DNA of 64,000 bases from Holtiella tumoricola. GTDB taxonomy: Bacteria; Bacillota; Clostridia; Lachnospirales; Cellulosilyticaceae. The DNA lies in the NCBI RefSeq assembly GCF_027857615.1, contig NZ_JAQIFT010000068.1, positions 247,890 through 311,889 of the forward strand, written 5' to 3'. Below the pieces are notes generated by a model. It was not told the DNA's origin, did not search any database, and was given only the letters and a program-made list of their open reading frames with translations. Positions 52,950 through 62,287 of this stretch are shown piece after piece. The number at the start of each line of letters is the position of its first letter. Positions within the stretch are counted from its first letter, which is position 1. Position numbers and translations under genes: made by a program.

Positions 52950-54287
52950 TTATTTTTCAAGTGCTTTTAATGCTACTAAGTTTAATAGACTCCATGGTTT
53001 ATTGAAGTGTGGTTGGAAGAAGAAGTCTGTCATTGCTAACTCTTCTACCGTCATGTTATTTTGAACCACTACTGAAAGTGTATTCATAAGTTGTGTTAAG
53101 TCATATTTAGAAAGAATTTGACCACCAAGTACACGGTGTGTTCCTTCTTCATATACAAGTTTGATCATTGCTTCTTCATGAGTAGGCATGAATTCTGGTC
53201 TATAAGCATCTGTAATTGTTACAGATTGTACTTTTAAATCAGTTGTTGCTTTTGCAGCTTCTTCTGTAAGACCTGTTGAAGCAATATTATAATCATAAAT
53301 CTTAATACCTGATGTACCTTGTGTACCCATGTATTTTAAAGTTGGTTGAACTAAATTCATTGCAACAAGAGTTCCCATACGTACAGCATTTGTTGCAAGT
53401 GGGATATAACGACTTTCACCTGCTGGATTGTAGTTAACTACACAGCAATCCCCTGCTGCAAATACATCTTCTACACTTGTGTGCATATATTCATCAATGA
53501 TGATTGCACCGTTTGGTAACATATCTACCTGACCTTGTAATAATGTAGTGTTTGGTTTGAATCCAATACAAAGTACTACTAAATCTGCTTCATAAGTACC
53601 TTTACCTGTTACAACAGCATTTACTTTACCATCTATTCCTTCAAAACGTACAACTTTTTCACCAGTTGCAAGTTTTACACCATGGTCTGTGAAAGCTTCT
53701 TCTGCTTTATCAGTGAATGGTGCATCTAAATATTTACTCATGATACGTGTCTCTGCATCAATAAGTACTGTTTCTTTCCCAAGAATTTCGAAAGCTTCTG
53801 CTAATTCTACACCAATGTATCCCGCACCGATTACGACAATACGATTTACTTGTTTAGCTTTTTCGATAATTGCTTGAGAATGATTGTAGTTTTTAGAAAG
53901 TACAATATTTTCAAGTTCAATGCCAGGGATTGGAGGAACAATTGGCCAAGAGCCTAATGTAACGATAAGTTTATCGTATGTGTCTTCAAATGTTTCACCT
54001 GTGTTTAAGTCTTTTACTTCTACACATTTATTTTTTACGTCTACTTTAATAACGTCATGTTCCATCTTTGTTACAACGCCAAGTTCGCTTAATCCTTCTG
54101 GTGAATTATAGAAAAGTCCTTTTGGATCTTTTACGACATCCGCAACATGAAGGGCAATACCACAAGATAAGAAAGAGATATTGTTATTTCTTTCATAAAC
54201 TGTTACCTCAGCATCTGGATAGAGTTTTTTAGTATTTACAATAGCTGCAGTCCCTGCATGGGTGCATCCAATTACAATAACTTTCAT
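52950..54287 (-). CDS. nox: H2O-forming NADH oxidase (Nox/CoA-disulfide reductase family)
   Basis: Protein of 445 aa. The FAD site is VIVIGCTHAGTAA, with His10 as in water-forming Nox enzymes. The redox-active single cysteine is Cys42 in SFLSCGIA, and the NAD(P)H site is VVIGAGYIGVELAEAF (about 150-165). A second FAD motif, TSVEDVFAAGDC, and a C-terminal dimerisation domain complete the fold. It reduces O2 to water with NADH, which protects an anaerobe from oxygen. A CoA-disulfide or persulfide reductase activity is the alternative. Start supported by GGGAGG. Confidence 0.92.
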   Translation of the reverse strand: MKVIVIGCTHAGTAAIVNTKKLYPDAEVTVYERNNNISFLSCGIALHVADVVKDPKGLFYNSPEGLSELGVVTKMEHDVIKVDVKNKCVEVKDLNTGETFEDTYDKLIVTLGSWPIVPPIPGIELENIVLSKNYNHSQAIIEKAKQVNRIVVIGAGYIGVELAEAFEILGKETVLIDAETRIMSKYLDAPFTDKAEEAFTDHGVKLATGEKVVRFEGIDGKVNAVVTGKGTYEADLVVLCIGFKPNTTLLQGQVDMLPNGAIIIDEYMHTSVEDVFAAGDCCVVNYNPAGESRYIPLATNAVRMGTLVAMNLVQPTLKYMGTQGTSGIKIYDYNIASTGLTEEAAKATTDLKVQSVTITDAYRPEFMPTHEEAMIKLVYEEGTHRVLGGQILSKYDLTQLMNTLSVVVQNNMTVEELAMTDFFFQPHFNKPWSLLNLVALKALEK

Positions 54288-54410
54288 AGTTTAAACCTCC
54301 CTTAGAAGTTCTTTTTTGCTCACCATTATTATATTACAACTCCAACAAATAATCAACTAATAATTATTATTTGTTGTTAAAAATTTATTTTGATTGGTAT
54401 TTAATGATAA

Positions 54411-54468
54411 AAAAAGAATCTTGATGCTTAATTCTAACTAGAGTTAGTTTTACATCAAGATTCTTTTA
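54411..54468 (-). terminator. Terminator of hpt
   Basis: AAAAGAATCTTGATG pairs perfectly with CATCAAGATTCTTTT; the loop holds a second CTAAC/GTTAG stem. T-tract on both sides. Confidence 0.85.
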
Positions 54469-54481
54469 TTATACTTATTTA

Positions 54482-55024
54482 TTATTTGTTTTCATAAACT
54501 TCTGGCTTTAAGATTCCTACAAAAGGTAAATTACGATAATGTTCTGCATAATCAATACCATAACCTACAATAAATTCATCTGGCATTTCAAAACCAACAT
54601 AATCTACGTCTACATTTTCTTTACGTCTTGCTGGTTTATCTAACAGTGTACAAAGCTTAATGCTAGCTGGTTTTCTTGTATTAAGCATTTCTGTTAAATA
54701 CTTAAGTGTTAAACCACTATCAATAATATCTTCAACAATCAGTACATGTTTATCACTAATACTTTGTTCAATATCTTTCATAATTTTAACTACACCTGTA
54801 GATTCTGTAGCATTGCCATAACTTGAAACGATCATAAAATCTATGTTTAAAGGCATATTAATTTGTCTAATTAAATCACTCATAAAAACATTAGAGCCTT
54901 TTAAGATTCCAACTACAAGTAGATCTTTTCCTTTATAATCAGCCGTAATGGCTTCCCCTAATGCTTTTACTCTCTCATGAAGTTCTTCTTCTGTTAGTAA
55001 AACACGTGCGATATCGTTTTGCAT
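54482..55024 (-). CDS. hpt: Hypoxanthine phosphoribosyltransferase
   Basis: Protein of 180 aa. The PRPP loop is VLIVEDIIDSGLTL, the flexible loop region has SSYGNATESTGVV, and the purine contacts KPARRKENVDVDYVGFEMPDEFIVGYGID are typical. It salvages hypoxanthine and guanine to IMP and GMP. The ATG at 55024 follows GAGGTGG; an upstream in-frame ATG at 55039 lies within the site. Single-gene unit. Confidence 0.96.
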   Translation of the reverse strand: MQNDIARVLLTEEELHERVKALGEAITADYKGKDLLVVGILKGSNVFMSDLIRQINMPLNIDFMIVSSYGNATESTGVVKIMKDIEQSISDKHVLIVEDIIDSGLTLKYLTEMLNTRKPASIKLCTLLDKPARRKENVDVDYVGFEMPDEFIVGYGIDYAEHYRNLPFVGILKPEVYENK

Positions 55025-55137
55025 CTTCGTCCACCTCATATTTGTCTATTCATGATTCTATTATAACAAATCCGTTCTTTAAACTCAAACAAATTTTAAT
55101 TTATGTGTTAAAATGTTCGTGTTTTTGAAAATATTTT

Positions 55138-55941
55138 TTATAACTGTCTAAAAATCGGTTTACGTTTTTCAAAAGTTGTATAGTGTGTAAAACCTATATT
55201 TTTAAGCATTTTAGCTGCTTCTTCCCACAAAAAAGCTACGTGTTCATTTTGGTGACTATCTGAACCAATTGTGATTATCTTACCGCCTAATTCTAAATAA
55301 CGCCTTAATATAGGGATTTGTGGATTGAAATGCCCTAGTCCATAGCGTATACCTGAAGTATTAATCTCTAACCCCTTTTCCTTCTTAATAAGGTATTTTA
55401 AGATTTTATCAATTTGTTCCCTATAAAGTTGTGTATCTAGATACTTCACTTCATATTCACCATAGCGACTAATATAATCTAAATGCCCGTAAACATCAAA
55501 GTTATCAAAATGCTCTAATGTATCGATTACATGATTAAAGTATCCTCTATAAGCTTCCTCTGAAGTTTTCCCTATAAAATATTCGCCATAAAAAAGTTCT
55601 GTATCTTCACATGTATGCGTTGAACAAATAATAAAGTCAAAGGGTTTATCCTGAAGAAGTGCTTCAATTTCTTTTTTATAGCGAGTTTCAAAGCCTACTT
55701 CCACACCTATACGTATAGAAATTTGATCTTTATACTTTTCTCTATAGCCTTGTAGTGTTTGGATGTATTCGTCTACATGAGGTGATAGATTCCATTTGCC
55801 TTCTACCAAATCCATTTCAAAATGGTCTGTTATTGCTATTTCATCCATTCCTTTTTGTATTGCTGTTTCTATTTGACTTTCAATACTTGTGTTGCAGTCT
55901 GTAGACATCGCTGTATGCATATGATAGTCTGCTTTATACAT
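55138..55941 (-). CDS. hisK: PHP-type histidinol-phosphatase
   Basis: Protein of 267 aa with PHP motifs ADYHMHTAMSTDC, ITDHFEMDL, GVEVGFE, CSTHTCED, YGHLDYISRYG and TIGSDSHQ. The spacing is that of the HisJ/HisK family, which hydrolyses histidinol phosphate. No other his gene is adjacent, so a different small phosphoester cannot be excluded. The protein is cytoplasmic. Confidence 0.85.
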   Translation of the reverse strand: MYKADYHMHTAMSTDCNTSIESQIETAIQKGMDEIAITDHFEMDLVEGKWNLSPHVDEYIQTLQGYREKYKDQISIRIGVEVGFETRYKKEIEALLQDKPFDFIICSTHTCEDTELFYGEYFIGKTSEEAYRGYFNHVIDTLEHFDNFDVYGHLDYISRYGEYEVKYLDTQLYREQIDKILKYLIKKEKGLEINTSGIRYGLGHFNPQIPILRRYLELGGKIITIGSDSHQNEHVAFLWEEAAKMLKNIGFTHYTTFEKRKPIFRQL

Positions 55942-56006
55942 CTTTTTCTCCCATCCTCATCCTATTCTACGTTTATAGCTTATCACCCTTATGCTCTATT
56001 TATAAC

Positions 56007-57602
56007 CTATGCCTTGCTAAAAGGCTTATACACTTGAATAATAGCTTCAGCTACTTCTATACCATCTACGCCTGCTGATGTAATACCACCAGCATAGCCT
56101 GCACCTTCACCTGCTGGATAAATTCCTTTAATATTACATTCATAAGCTTCATCACGTCTTATACGAATAGGTGAAGAGCTTCTTGTTTCAAATCCTGTTA
56201 ATATAGCATCTGGATGGTCAAAGTTCTTGATTTTCTTACCAAATACACCAAGTGCCTCTACAATAGCTTCTCCCATAAATGTAGGAATTGCTTCTCGTAA
56301 ATTGCTAAAAACTACACCTGGTTCATAAGTTGGCTTCACAATTCCAAGTTCTGTCGTTATTTTACCTTCTATAAAATCACCTACGCGTTGAAGAGGTGCT
56401 TTGTAAGTTTTATTTCCTAGCTCATAAGCTAATATTTCTAATTTTCTTTGAAGCTCTACCCCTGCTAATGGATGCTCTGAGCCAAAATCTTCTGGACTAA
56501 TATTAACAAGGACTGCACTATTAGCATTTACAGCATCACGTGCATATTCACTCATGCCGTTTGTAACAACCATACCTTCTTCTGAAGCCGAAGCAACAAC
56601 ATAGCCGCCTGGACACATACAAAATGTATATACTGCACGTCCATTACTTGCATGATGTACAAGCTTGTATTCTGCTGCACCTAGCTTTGGATCATCCTTA
56701 TGGGTGTCACCATACTGAGAGCTATTGATCCAATCTTGTAAATGTTCAATACGCATCCCCATAGCAAAAGGTTTTTGAACCATATTCACACTGTGTTCAT
56801 AAAGCATTTTAAATGTATCTCTTGCACTATGTCCTAATGCAAGTACACAAACCTCTGTTTCAATCCACTCATTGTCATTGATTTGTACTGCCTTCAACTC
56901 ACCTTCTTCAATACGAAGTGCTGTAAGTTTAGTTTCAAAACGGTAACTTCCACCAAGCCTTTCAATTTCATGACGAATATTCTTAACAACATCCCTTAAT
57001 ACATCCGTTCCAATGTGTGGTTTGTTTTTGTAGCGAATTTCTTCTGGTCCACCGAACCTAGCTAATTCTTCAAGTACTTTATGACAACGAACATTTTTAA
57101 TTTGTGTAGTAAGCTTTCCATCTGAAAAGGTTCCTGCCCCACCTTCTCCAAATTGAACATTAGAGATTGGACTAAACTTGCCTTCTTTCCAAAAAGCTTC
57201 TATATCTTGCACACGTGCATCAACTGCTTTTCCACGTTCAATGACGATAGGCTTATATCCCATCTGAGCAAGTATAAGTGCCGCAAACATACCACAAGGT
57301 CCACTACCAACTATAACTGGACGATGCTTAAGTACTTTATCTCCTACTTCTGGATAATAATAATTAAGATCTGGTGTTTTTAAATTAGGAAACTTCTTAA
57401 GAAGTTCTTTTTCTTTTTTTGTTTCTACATCTACTGTATAAACAATTTTTATATCTTGCTTTTTACGTGCATCTATCGCTTTTTTAAAAATACGATACTG
57501 CTGAATATCTGCTTCTCCTATACGAAGCTTTTTTGCTATTTTATTTTTTAATACACTTTCATCTTCTTTTAAAGTGAGAGAAAGGTCTTGTACTCGAATC
57601 AT
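56007..57602 (-). CDS. FAD-dependent dehydrogenase of the COG2509 type
   Basis: Protein of 531 aa. A distinctive N-terminal domain (RVQDLSLTLKEDESVLKNKIAKKL...RIFKKAIDARKKQDIKIVYTVDV, about 1-85) precedes the FAD-binding Rossmann motif PVIVGSGPCGMFAALILAQMG. It contains FGEGGAGTFSDGKLTT, CMCPGGYVVASASEEG and the C-terminal YPAGEGAGYAGGITSAG, all hallmarks of this uncharacterised flavoprotein family. It lies 31 bases after the HI0933-type flavoprotein and probably forms an operon with it. Confidence 0.88.
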   Translation of the reverse strand: MIRVQDLSLTLKEDESVLKNKIAKKLRIGEADIQQYRIFKKAIDARKKQDIKIVYTVDVETKKEKELLKKFPNLKTPDLNYYYPEVGDKVLKHRPVIVGSGPCGMFAALILAQMGYKPIVIERGKAVDARVQDIEAFWKEGKFSPISNVQFGEGGAGTFSDGKLTTQIKNVRCHKVLEELARFGGPEEIRYKNKPHIGTDVLRDVVKNIRHEIERLGGSYRFETKLTALRIEEGELKAVQINDNEWIETEVCVLALGHSARDTFKMLYEHSVNMVQKPFAMGMRIEHLQDWINSSQYGDTHKDDPKLGAAEYKLVHHASNGRAVYTFCMCPGGYVVASASEEGMVVTNGMSEYARDAVNANSAVLVNISPEDFGSEHPLAGVELQRKLEILAYELGNKTYKAPLQRVGDFIEGKITTELGIVKPTYEPGVVFSNLREAIPTFMGEAIVEALGVFGKKIKNFDHPDAILTGFETRSSSPIRIRRDEAYECNIKGIYPAGEGAGYAGGITSAGVDGIEVAEAIIQVYKPFSKA

Positions 57603-57633
57603 ATTTGTTTCCTCAAGCTTTCTAATTTTTGTT

Positions 57634-58860
57634 CTAATTTTGTAGGACAGATTCGCCCGCTACAAGGCCTGTAGACCATGCCCATTGTAAGTTATACCCA
57701 CCACAATCACCATCTACATCTAGTACTTCTCCTGTTATATAAAGACCTGGTGCCTTTAAAGATTCCATCGTTTCTAAATTCACTTCATCTAAAGTAATAC
57801 CACCAACTGTAGCTTGTGCAAACTTAAATCCTCTTGTGCCTTTAACTTCAAACACTAATTTTTTCATGGCCTCAGCTAATGCTTCTACCATTTCATAGTC
57901 TAAATTTTCACATGGTGCAACTGGGCTTCCTACATCAGCTTGTTTAATAATTGCCATAACGGCACGCTTATTTAACCAACCTATAAAAAGTTCCTCTATT
58001 GTTTTATGTGCCCCATTACCTATACGTTCGTAAATCGTTGCTACTAAATCTTCCTTAGTTGCCTCTGGCATAAAGTCCATATGAATCTCACATGCTTGCT
58101 TCTTCGCAAAACTATCTGCTGCAATACGACTTAATTGAAAAATCGGTGGTCCAGATAAACCATCTTCAGTAAAGAGCACCTCTCCTCTTTCTGTACGAAC
58201 CTTTGTGCCCTCTACCAAAATACTAACTTCACTTTTAAAACGCATGCCTTGCATCATCTTACAGTATTTTGTTGGTGATACAATATGAACAAGTGTTGGA
58301 AGTGTTGGAACTTGATGGTGTCCTAAAGCTTTTAATAAACTATAACCTGTTTCATCACAACCGAGCTGTGGTGCTGCAAGTCCTCCCGTTGCTACAATGA
58401 TGCGTTCAAAAGTATACTTGTCATTAGCTTCTGTTAAGACATTCCACTTTACACCTTCTGGTTTAAGTTTCGTCACTTTAGTATCTACTAAAACCTCTAT
58501 ACCTAGTCGTTCTACTTCCATACGTAGAACATCTACTACACTACTTGCTTGCTCTGAAGCTGGGTAGACTTTTGTCTTTTCTATAAGTCTTTCAATGCCA
58601 AGTGTTTTAAAGAATGCAAGTGTAGTCTCTACATTTTTACTCACAACAGGCTGATAGCAGTCTTTCTTGCTTGCTGTGTGGAAACGCTCTGCTCCCATAT
58701 CTATATTGGTTATATTACATCTACCGTTACCGGTTACTAATATCTTCTTACCTATTCTGTTTTGTCTTTCAAAAATAGTGACTTTAGCGCCTAACCTTGC
58801 TGCAGTGATTGCTGCTACAAGACCAGATGCACCGCCACCAATAATGGCTATATCCCTCAT
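57634..58860 (-). CDS. HI0933/BaiN-family NAD(P)/FAD-dependent oxidoreductase
   Basis: Protein of 408 aa: FAD motif IAIIGGGASGLVAAITAARLGAKVTIFER at the N-terminus, then KKILVTGNGRCNITN, a central insertion domain, and the terminal LYITGEVLDVDGDCGGYNLQWAWSTGLVAG. These are the defining segments of the HI0933/YhiN/BaiN flavoproteins, whose general substrate is unknown; BaiN acts in bile-acid dehydroxylation in a related clostridium. The ribosome site (AAAGGATG) is rather far from the ATG. A structured element lies at 58947-59058 upstream. Confidence 0.88.
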   Translation of the reverse strand: MRDIAIIGGGASGLVAAITAARLGAKVTIFERQNRIGKKILVTGNGRCNITNIDMGAERFHTASKKDCYQPVVSKNVETTLAFFKTLGIERLIEKTKVYPASEQASSVVDVLRMEVERLGIEVLVDTKVTKLKPEGVKWNVLTEANDKYTFERIIVATGGLAAPQLGCDETGYSLLKALGHHQVPTLPTLVHIVSPTKYCKMMQGMRFKSEVSILVEGTKVRTERGEVLFTEDGLSGPPIFQLSRIAADSFAKKQACEIHMDFMPEATKEDLVATIYERIGNGAHKTIEELFIGWLNKRAVMAIIKQADVGSPVAPCENLDYEMVEALAEAMKKLVFEVKGTRGFKFAQATVGGITLDEVNLETMESLKAPGLYITGEVLDVDGDCGGYNLQWAWSTGLVAGESVLQN

Positions 58861-58946
58861 GTTAGTTAGTCATCCTTTCTTTGTCTTTTATTGTAGGGGT
58901 ATTTAATGACCTTTGCAAGTACAAAGGGGTTATTTCAAATTTTACA

Positions 58947-59058
58947 AAAAGGCAGTTGAACTGTACACCTTTTGTTTCTGCTCCTAAGACCTAAAAATAC
59001 TTCACTATTTTTAAGTTCTCCCTAAAGAAACTTTCAGAGTACAACTCCCCTGCCTTTT
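58947..59058 (-). promoter_or_regulatory. Structured leader-like element upstream of the HI0933-type gene
   Basis: On the minus strand four helices can nest: AAAAGGCAG/CTGCCTTTT closing the element, TTGTAC/GTACAG, GTTTC/GAAAC, and a long AGAACTTAAAAATA/TATTTTTAGGTCT hairpin. The internal joins (GGGGA, GGGAG, AGGAGCA) are purine-rich. It ends in T5 about 85 bases before the gene's start, so it could be an attenuator or a small RNA. I cannot match it to a known riboswitch. Confidence 0.4.
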
Positions 59059-59063
59059 CATAA

Positions 59064-59095
59064 ATAAAAGGGGTACACTTATATTGTCCCCCTTC
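59064..59095 (-). terminator. Terminator of the 202-aa membrane-anchored protein gene
   Basis: AAGGGGGACA and TGTACCCCTT pair with small bulges, followed on the minus strand by TTATTTAT. Confidence 0.6.
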
Positions 59096-59099
59096 TAGA

Positions 59100-59708
59100 T
59101 TACTCACTATAATTTTGTAAAATTTCTTCTATATAATAAGCATCTTTTTCTAGTTTACGTTTTTGTTCTATTGTTAGCTGAATACTTTGATTAGAAATAA
59201 GATCTACTGTACGCATTGAAAAATCTCTTGTACTTAAACCCAAATTAATAAATGAAGGGTTTTTCCCTTCTACCACAATACCTATTTGATCATTTTCTAT
59301 ACCAAGAGCAAAAGAAGGTGCTTCTTTGATAATGTAAGTTTGCCTTGTAAGAATCACCTCTTCTGGTGTAAACTTCTCAATTTGATAATCTCTAAAAAGA
59401 GCTTGTACTTCTTCCATCGTCTTACTGAGTAAGCTTAATGTATTCAAAGTTTGCTCTTCTACAATGTATCCTTCTTGATCAAGTAACTTTGCCGTAATCT
59501 TAGTTGTAGGTAAGATCCTACTACTTTCTTCTGTTTCTACTTCTACAATAGGCTCTTCTGGGTCAAAAGTCTCAATGACCGCATCAGGATTAACTATAGG
59601 GTCACTAATCCCTTTGCGATATGCCACTTGAAAACAGACAGTAGCTATTATAATAAAAACGAATGCAGCAACAGTAAGTAAGGTAATAAATTGCTTCTTC
59701 GTAAACAT
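59100..59708 (-). CDS. Membrane-anchored extracytoplasmic protein, 202 aa (possibly BofC-like)
   Basis: An N-terminal membrane helix (about 8-28) is followed by an acidic linker and a soluble domain (about 65-200). The pattern LTRQTYIIKEAPSFALGIENDQIGIVVEGKNPSF recalls the C-terminal domain of BofC (forespore signalling), but this is a weak, by-eye resemblance. It lies 86 bases downstream of the SpoVB-type gene on the same strand. ATG after GGAGG. Confidence 0.65.
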   Translation of the reverse strand: MFTKKQFITLLTVAAFVFIIIATVCFQVAYRKGISDPIVNPDAVIETFDPEEPIVEVETEESSRILPTTKITAKLLDQEGYIVEEQTLNTLSLLSKTMEEVQALFRDYQIEKFTPEEVILTRQTYIIKEAPSFALGIENDQIGIVVEGKNPSFINLGLSTRDFSMRTVDLISNQSIQLTIEQKRKLEKDAYYIEEILQNYSE

Positions 59709-59794
59709 GTATATCCTCCTAAACGTCCTTGTTCATTACGTTTGGGAGTATAACCATCTTTTTACACCTTTATACACCTCTAGCCCTTATTCTA

Positions 59795-61462
59795 TCAAGC
59801 TTCTTTAAAAAGTTTATTAATAAGCTTACGACCGCCAGGTACATTTTCTAAATCTTTAGCAGTAATAGTACGTGTTAAAAGACCTAATACACCATAGACT
59901 ACCATAGCTATTGGTATAACAATAAGCATCATAAGTGTTGCATGACCAAATACCTTTACAAGTAAATTAAACAATACATAGCTTACAATCCCCATAACTG
60001 CTGCTACTAAAATAGGTTTAATAATAAGCTTTTTGATATTAATTTTAATATGAATAGTACGTACTAAGTAAACTACATTTAATATGGCATAGATTAAATA
60101 ACAAATCGATGTACTATGAACAACACCATAAATATGCATACTTGGCATAGATAAAAGAATTAAGTTAGCAATTACCTTAACACCACAAGCAATCGCTGCA
60201 TGGATTGTTGGAATACTTTGTTTACCCATTCCTTGTAATACACCTGTTGTAATCTGAGCAACGGTAATAAAGATAATACTAACGCTACCATAGACTAAAA
60301 GCTCTCCACCATCTGGTGCCATAGAATAAAGCATACGAATCACTTGATCGCCAAATACCATAAGCCCTACAGCCGATGGTGCAGCAAAAAGCATACCGAT
60401 TTTAAGAACCATATTCGTCTTACGGCGTACATCTTTAAAGTCTTGTTTTGCCACTGCAGCTGAAATAGCTGGAATAACTGCCATTCCTAGTGTAAGAATT
60501 AAATTAACTGGTAAGTTAATCAATGTGGTGTACTTGGTTGAAAATTGTCCTGCCAAACTATTTACAATAGCAGTCTGACTTGTGAGAACTTCTGGATCTG
60601 AAATAGGTAGATTTACAAGTTGTCCTGCTAATGACATCTTTTCTATTGTATTTGGAAGTATTTTATAAATCATAGAGTAATCAATGAGTCCCATAATAGA
60701 AAAAATTGAGGAACTAATCATAATTGGAATACTCATAATAAGTATTTTCTTTAAGAGCTCTCCATTTGTTTCATCTGTTGTAGTACGTGACTTACGTCTA
60801 CGCTTATTAATACTTGGCTTGATTAAATAATAGACAAATACTAAAACCAAAAGTGCAAAAAGTGCACCCACTGAAGTTCCAAATGAAGCACCTGTAACCG
60901 CTGCCTCTAGGCTTTTTTCCAATAGCATATAAGCCAATACCACACTAACAATAGCATGTACAAATTGTTCAACGACTTGAGATATAGCTGTTGGCGTCAT
61001 AGAACTCATGCCTTGGAAATAGCCTCTCATAACAGCCATAATAGCTACTAAGAAAATAGCTGGCACTAATGCTTTCATTGGCAGTGCAGCCTCTGGCATA
61101 TTAAAGAATATCGTAGAGATACTATCTGCTCCAAACCATAAAACAACAGATAATATAGCCCCAATTAATACTGAATAAATCATTGCCACTTTGTAAACAC
61201 GGTGTGCATCTTCATAAGCCCCAATAGCTCTTCGTTCTGATACCATCTTAGAAATTGCTGTTGGAAGGGCAACCGATGACAGTGTGAGCATTACCATATA
61301 AACTTGATAAGAGGGTGCAAAAATACCATTTCCACTATCTCCAATAGCTCCCGTTAGTGGAATGCGATATAAAATACCTATTAGTTTACTGATAAATACA
61401 GCAATCGATAAAATCATAGCACCTTTTAAAATATGTGCGCCTGTTTGCTTATTATTTTCCAT
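59795..61462 (-). CDS. SpoVB/MurJ-like polysaccharide flippase (MOP superfamily)
   Basis: Protein of 555 aa with about fourteen membrane helices. The start GAMILSIAVFISKLIGILYRIPLTGAIGDSGNGIFAPSYQVY is characteristic of the stage V sporulation protein B group; later segments include MRGYFQGMSSMTPTAISQVVEQ and GVLQGMGKQSIPTIHAAI. The family flips lipid-linked wall precursors; SpoVB is needed for spore cortex synthesis, while relatives act on other polymers. The ATG at 61462 follows AAAGGAAAAG. A leader of about 135 nt with alternative helices precedes it. Confidence 0.85.
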   Translation of the reverse strand: MENNKQTGAHILKGAMILSIAVFISKLIGILYRIPLTGAIGDSGNGIFAPSYQVYMVMLTLSSVALPTAISKMVSERRAIGAYEDAHRVYKVAMIYSVLIGAILSVVLWFGADSISTIFFNMPEAALPMKALVPAIFLVAIMAVMRGYFQGMSSMTPTAISQVVEQFVHAIVSVVLAYMLLEKSLEAAVTGASFGTSVGALFALLVLVFVYYLIKPSINKRRRKSRTTTDETNGELLKKILIMSIPIMISSSIFSIMGLIDYSMIYKILPNTIEKMSLAGQLVNLPISDPEVLTSQTAIVNSLAGQFSTKYTTLINLPVNLILTLGMAVIPAISAAVAKQDFKDVRRKTNMVLKIGMLFAAPSAVGLMVFGDQVIRMLYSMAPDGGELLVYGSVSIIFITVAQITTGVLQGMGKQSIPTIHAAIACGVKVIANLILLSMPSMHIYGVVHSTSICYLIYAILNVVYLVRTIHIKINIKKLIIKPILVAAVMGIVSYVLFNLLVKVFGHATLMMLIVIPIAMVVYGVLGLLTRTITAKDLENVPGGRKLINKLFKEA

Positions 61463-61610
61463 AGTCTTTTCCTTTAACCTTATCATTCTTCATTGCTTAT
61501 CCGCTGGCTAGTATTATGTAGTACTACCCCCTGGATAACGTCATCTAAAATTCAGCTAATCTAAATAATTATCTGAACTAAGAACGCTGTTTATCCGATG
61601 CACTATTATA
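61463..61610 (-). promoter_or_regulatory. Promoter and structured leader with mutually exclusive helices before the spoVB-type gene
   Basis: An extended -10 (TGCTATAAT, hexamer at 61610-61605) would start transcription near 61598. The leader contains GGATAA (61596-61591), then TTATCC (61538-61533), then GGATAA again (61502-61497). TTATCC can pair with either, enclosing a TTCAG/CTGAA hairpin in one fold or a TAGTA/TACTA hairpin in the other. Such a switch is typical of riboregulators, but I do not recognise the class and there is no T-tract after the second fold. Confidence 0.45.
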
Positions 61611-61665
61611 GCACAAAACTTTGAAGAAAATATAGTCTTAATTCATATAAATAAGAAAGAATACA

Positions 61666-61695
61666 TAAAAATAGTGTGCTCTATAGCACACTATT
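61666..61695 (-). terminator. Terminator of the DtxR-like gene
   Basis: AATAGTGTGCT and AGCACACTATT form a perfect 11-bp stem followed on the minus strand by TTTATG; it overlaps the stop codon. Confidence 0.82.
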
Positions 61696-62146
61696 CTTCT
61701 TCTGGTAAGGGCTCAAGTATTTTTATACGCATTTTGCGTTTACTATATAAACGATAACGATTAATGATTTCTGGGTACTGTCTCACAAAGCATACAAAGC
61801 GTTCAACACTTTCAAGTGCTTCATAAGATAAGAACTGCTTCATGCCTTCTCTCTCTTCTTCACGATTATTCGTAAGCTGTAGAATGTCCAAAAATTCATC
61901 AATAAGTTCATCCCGAGAAATCAAGTACTTTGCCATTTCTTTTCCTTTATCTGTAATAGTAATCGGTTGATAAGCAAGGTAAACGATATACTTTTGAAAA
62001 TGCATACGTTGAAGGGCCTGGATGGTTTTTTTGAGTGGCATGTTTAGCTCTGTACTTAATTCACTACTTTTAATTTCTTGACCTTGCTCACTCAACTTAT
62101 AAATATGAATGAGATATTGTTCTAAACTTGAAGAGAGCACATCCAT
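61691..62146 (-). CDS. DtxR/MntR-like regulator lacking most metal ligands
   Basis: Protein of 151 aa with the DtxR/MntR layout: N-terminal winged helix (LEQYLIHIYKLSEQGQEIKSSELSTELNMPLKKTIQALQRM...ITITDKGKEMA) and a dimerisation helix bundle (RDELIDEFLDILQ, EGMKQFLSYEALESVERFV). Placed over Bacillus subtilis MntR, D8 becomes Gln, E11 Ile, H77 Asp, E102 Lys and H103 Gln; only E99 is kept. It probably does not respond to Mn or Fe in the usual way. C-terminal basic tail followed by EPLPEEE. It converges on nothing and is divergent from degV; ATG follows AAAGGAGG. Confidence 0.8.
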   Translation of the reverse strand: MDVLSSSLEQYLIHIYKLSEQGQEIKSSELSTELNMPLKKTIQALQRMHFQKYIVYLAYQPITITDKGKEMAKYLISRDELIDEFLDILQLTNNREEEREGMKQFLSYEALESVERFVCFVRQYPEIINRYRLYSKRKMRIKILEPLPEEE

Positions 62147-62287
62147 TCCTCCTTTTACTATAACAGTACAGTATATGCGAGGCTAGCTTATCCTAATGCT
62201 AAACTTATCTTGCAAACTTCTTTCTATTCCCATATAATATAATCGGAATGTTGTACAAATAAAATCCCTATTAAGGAGGTGAATGTA

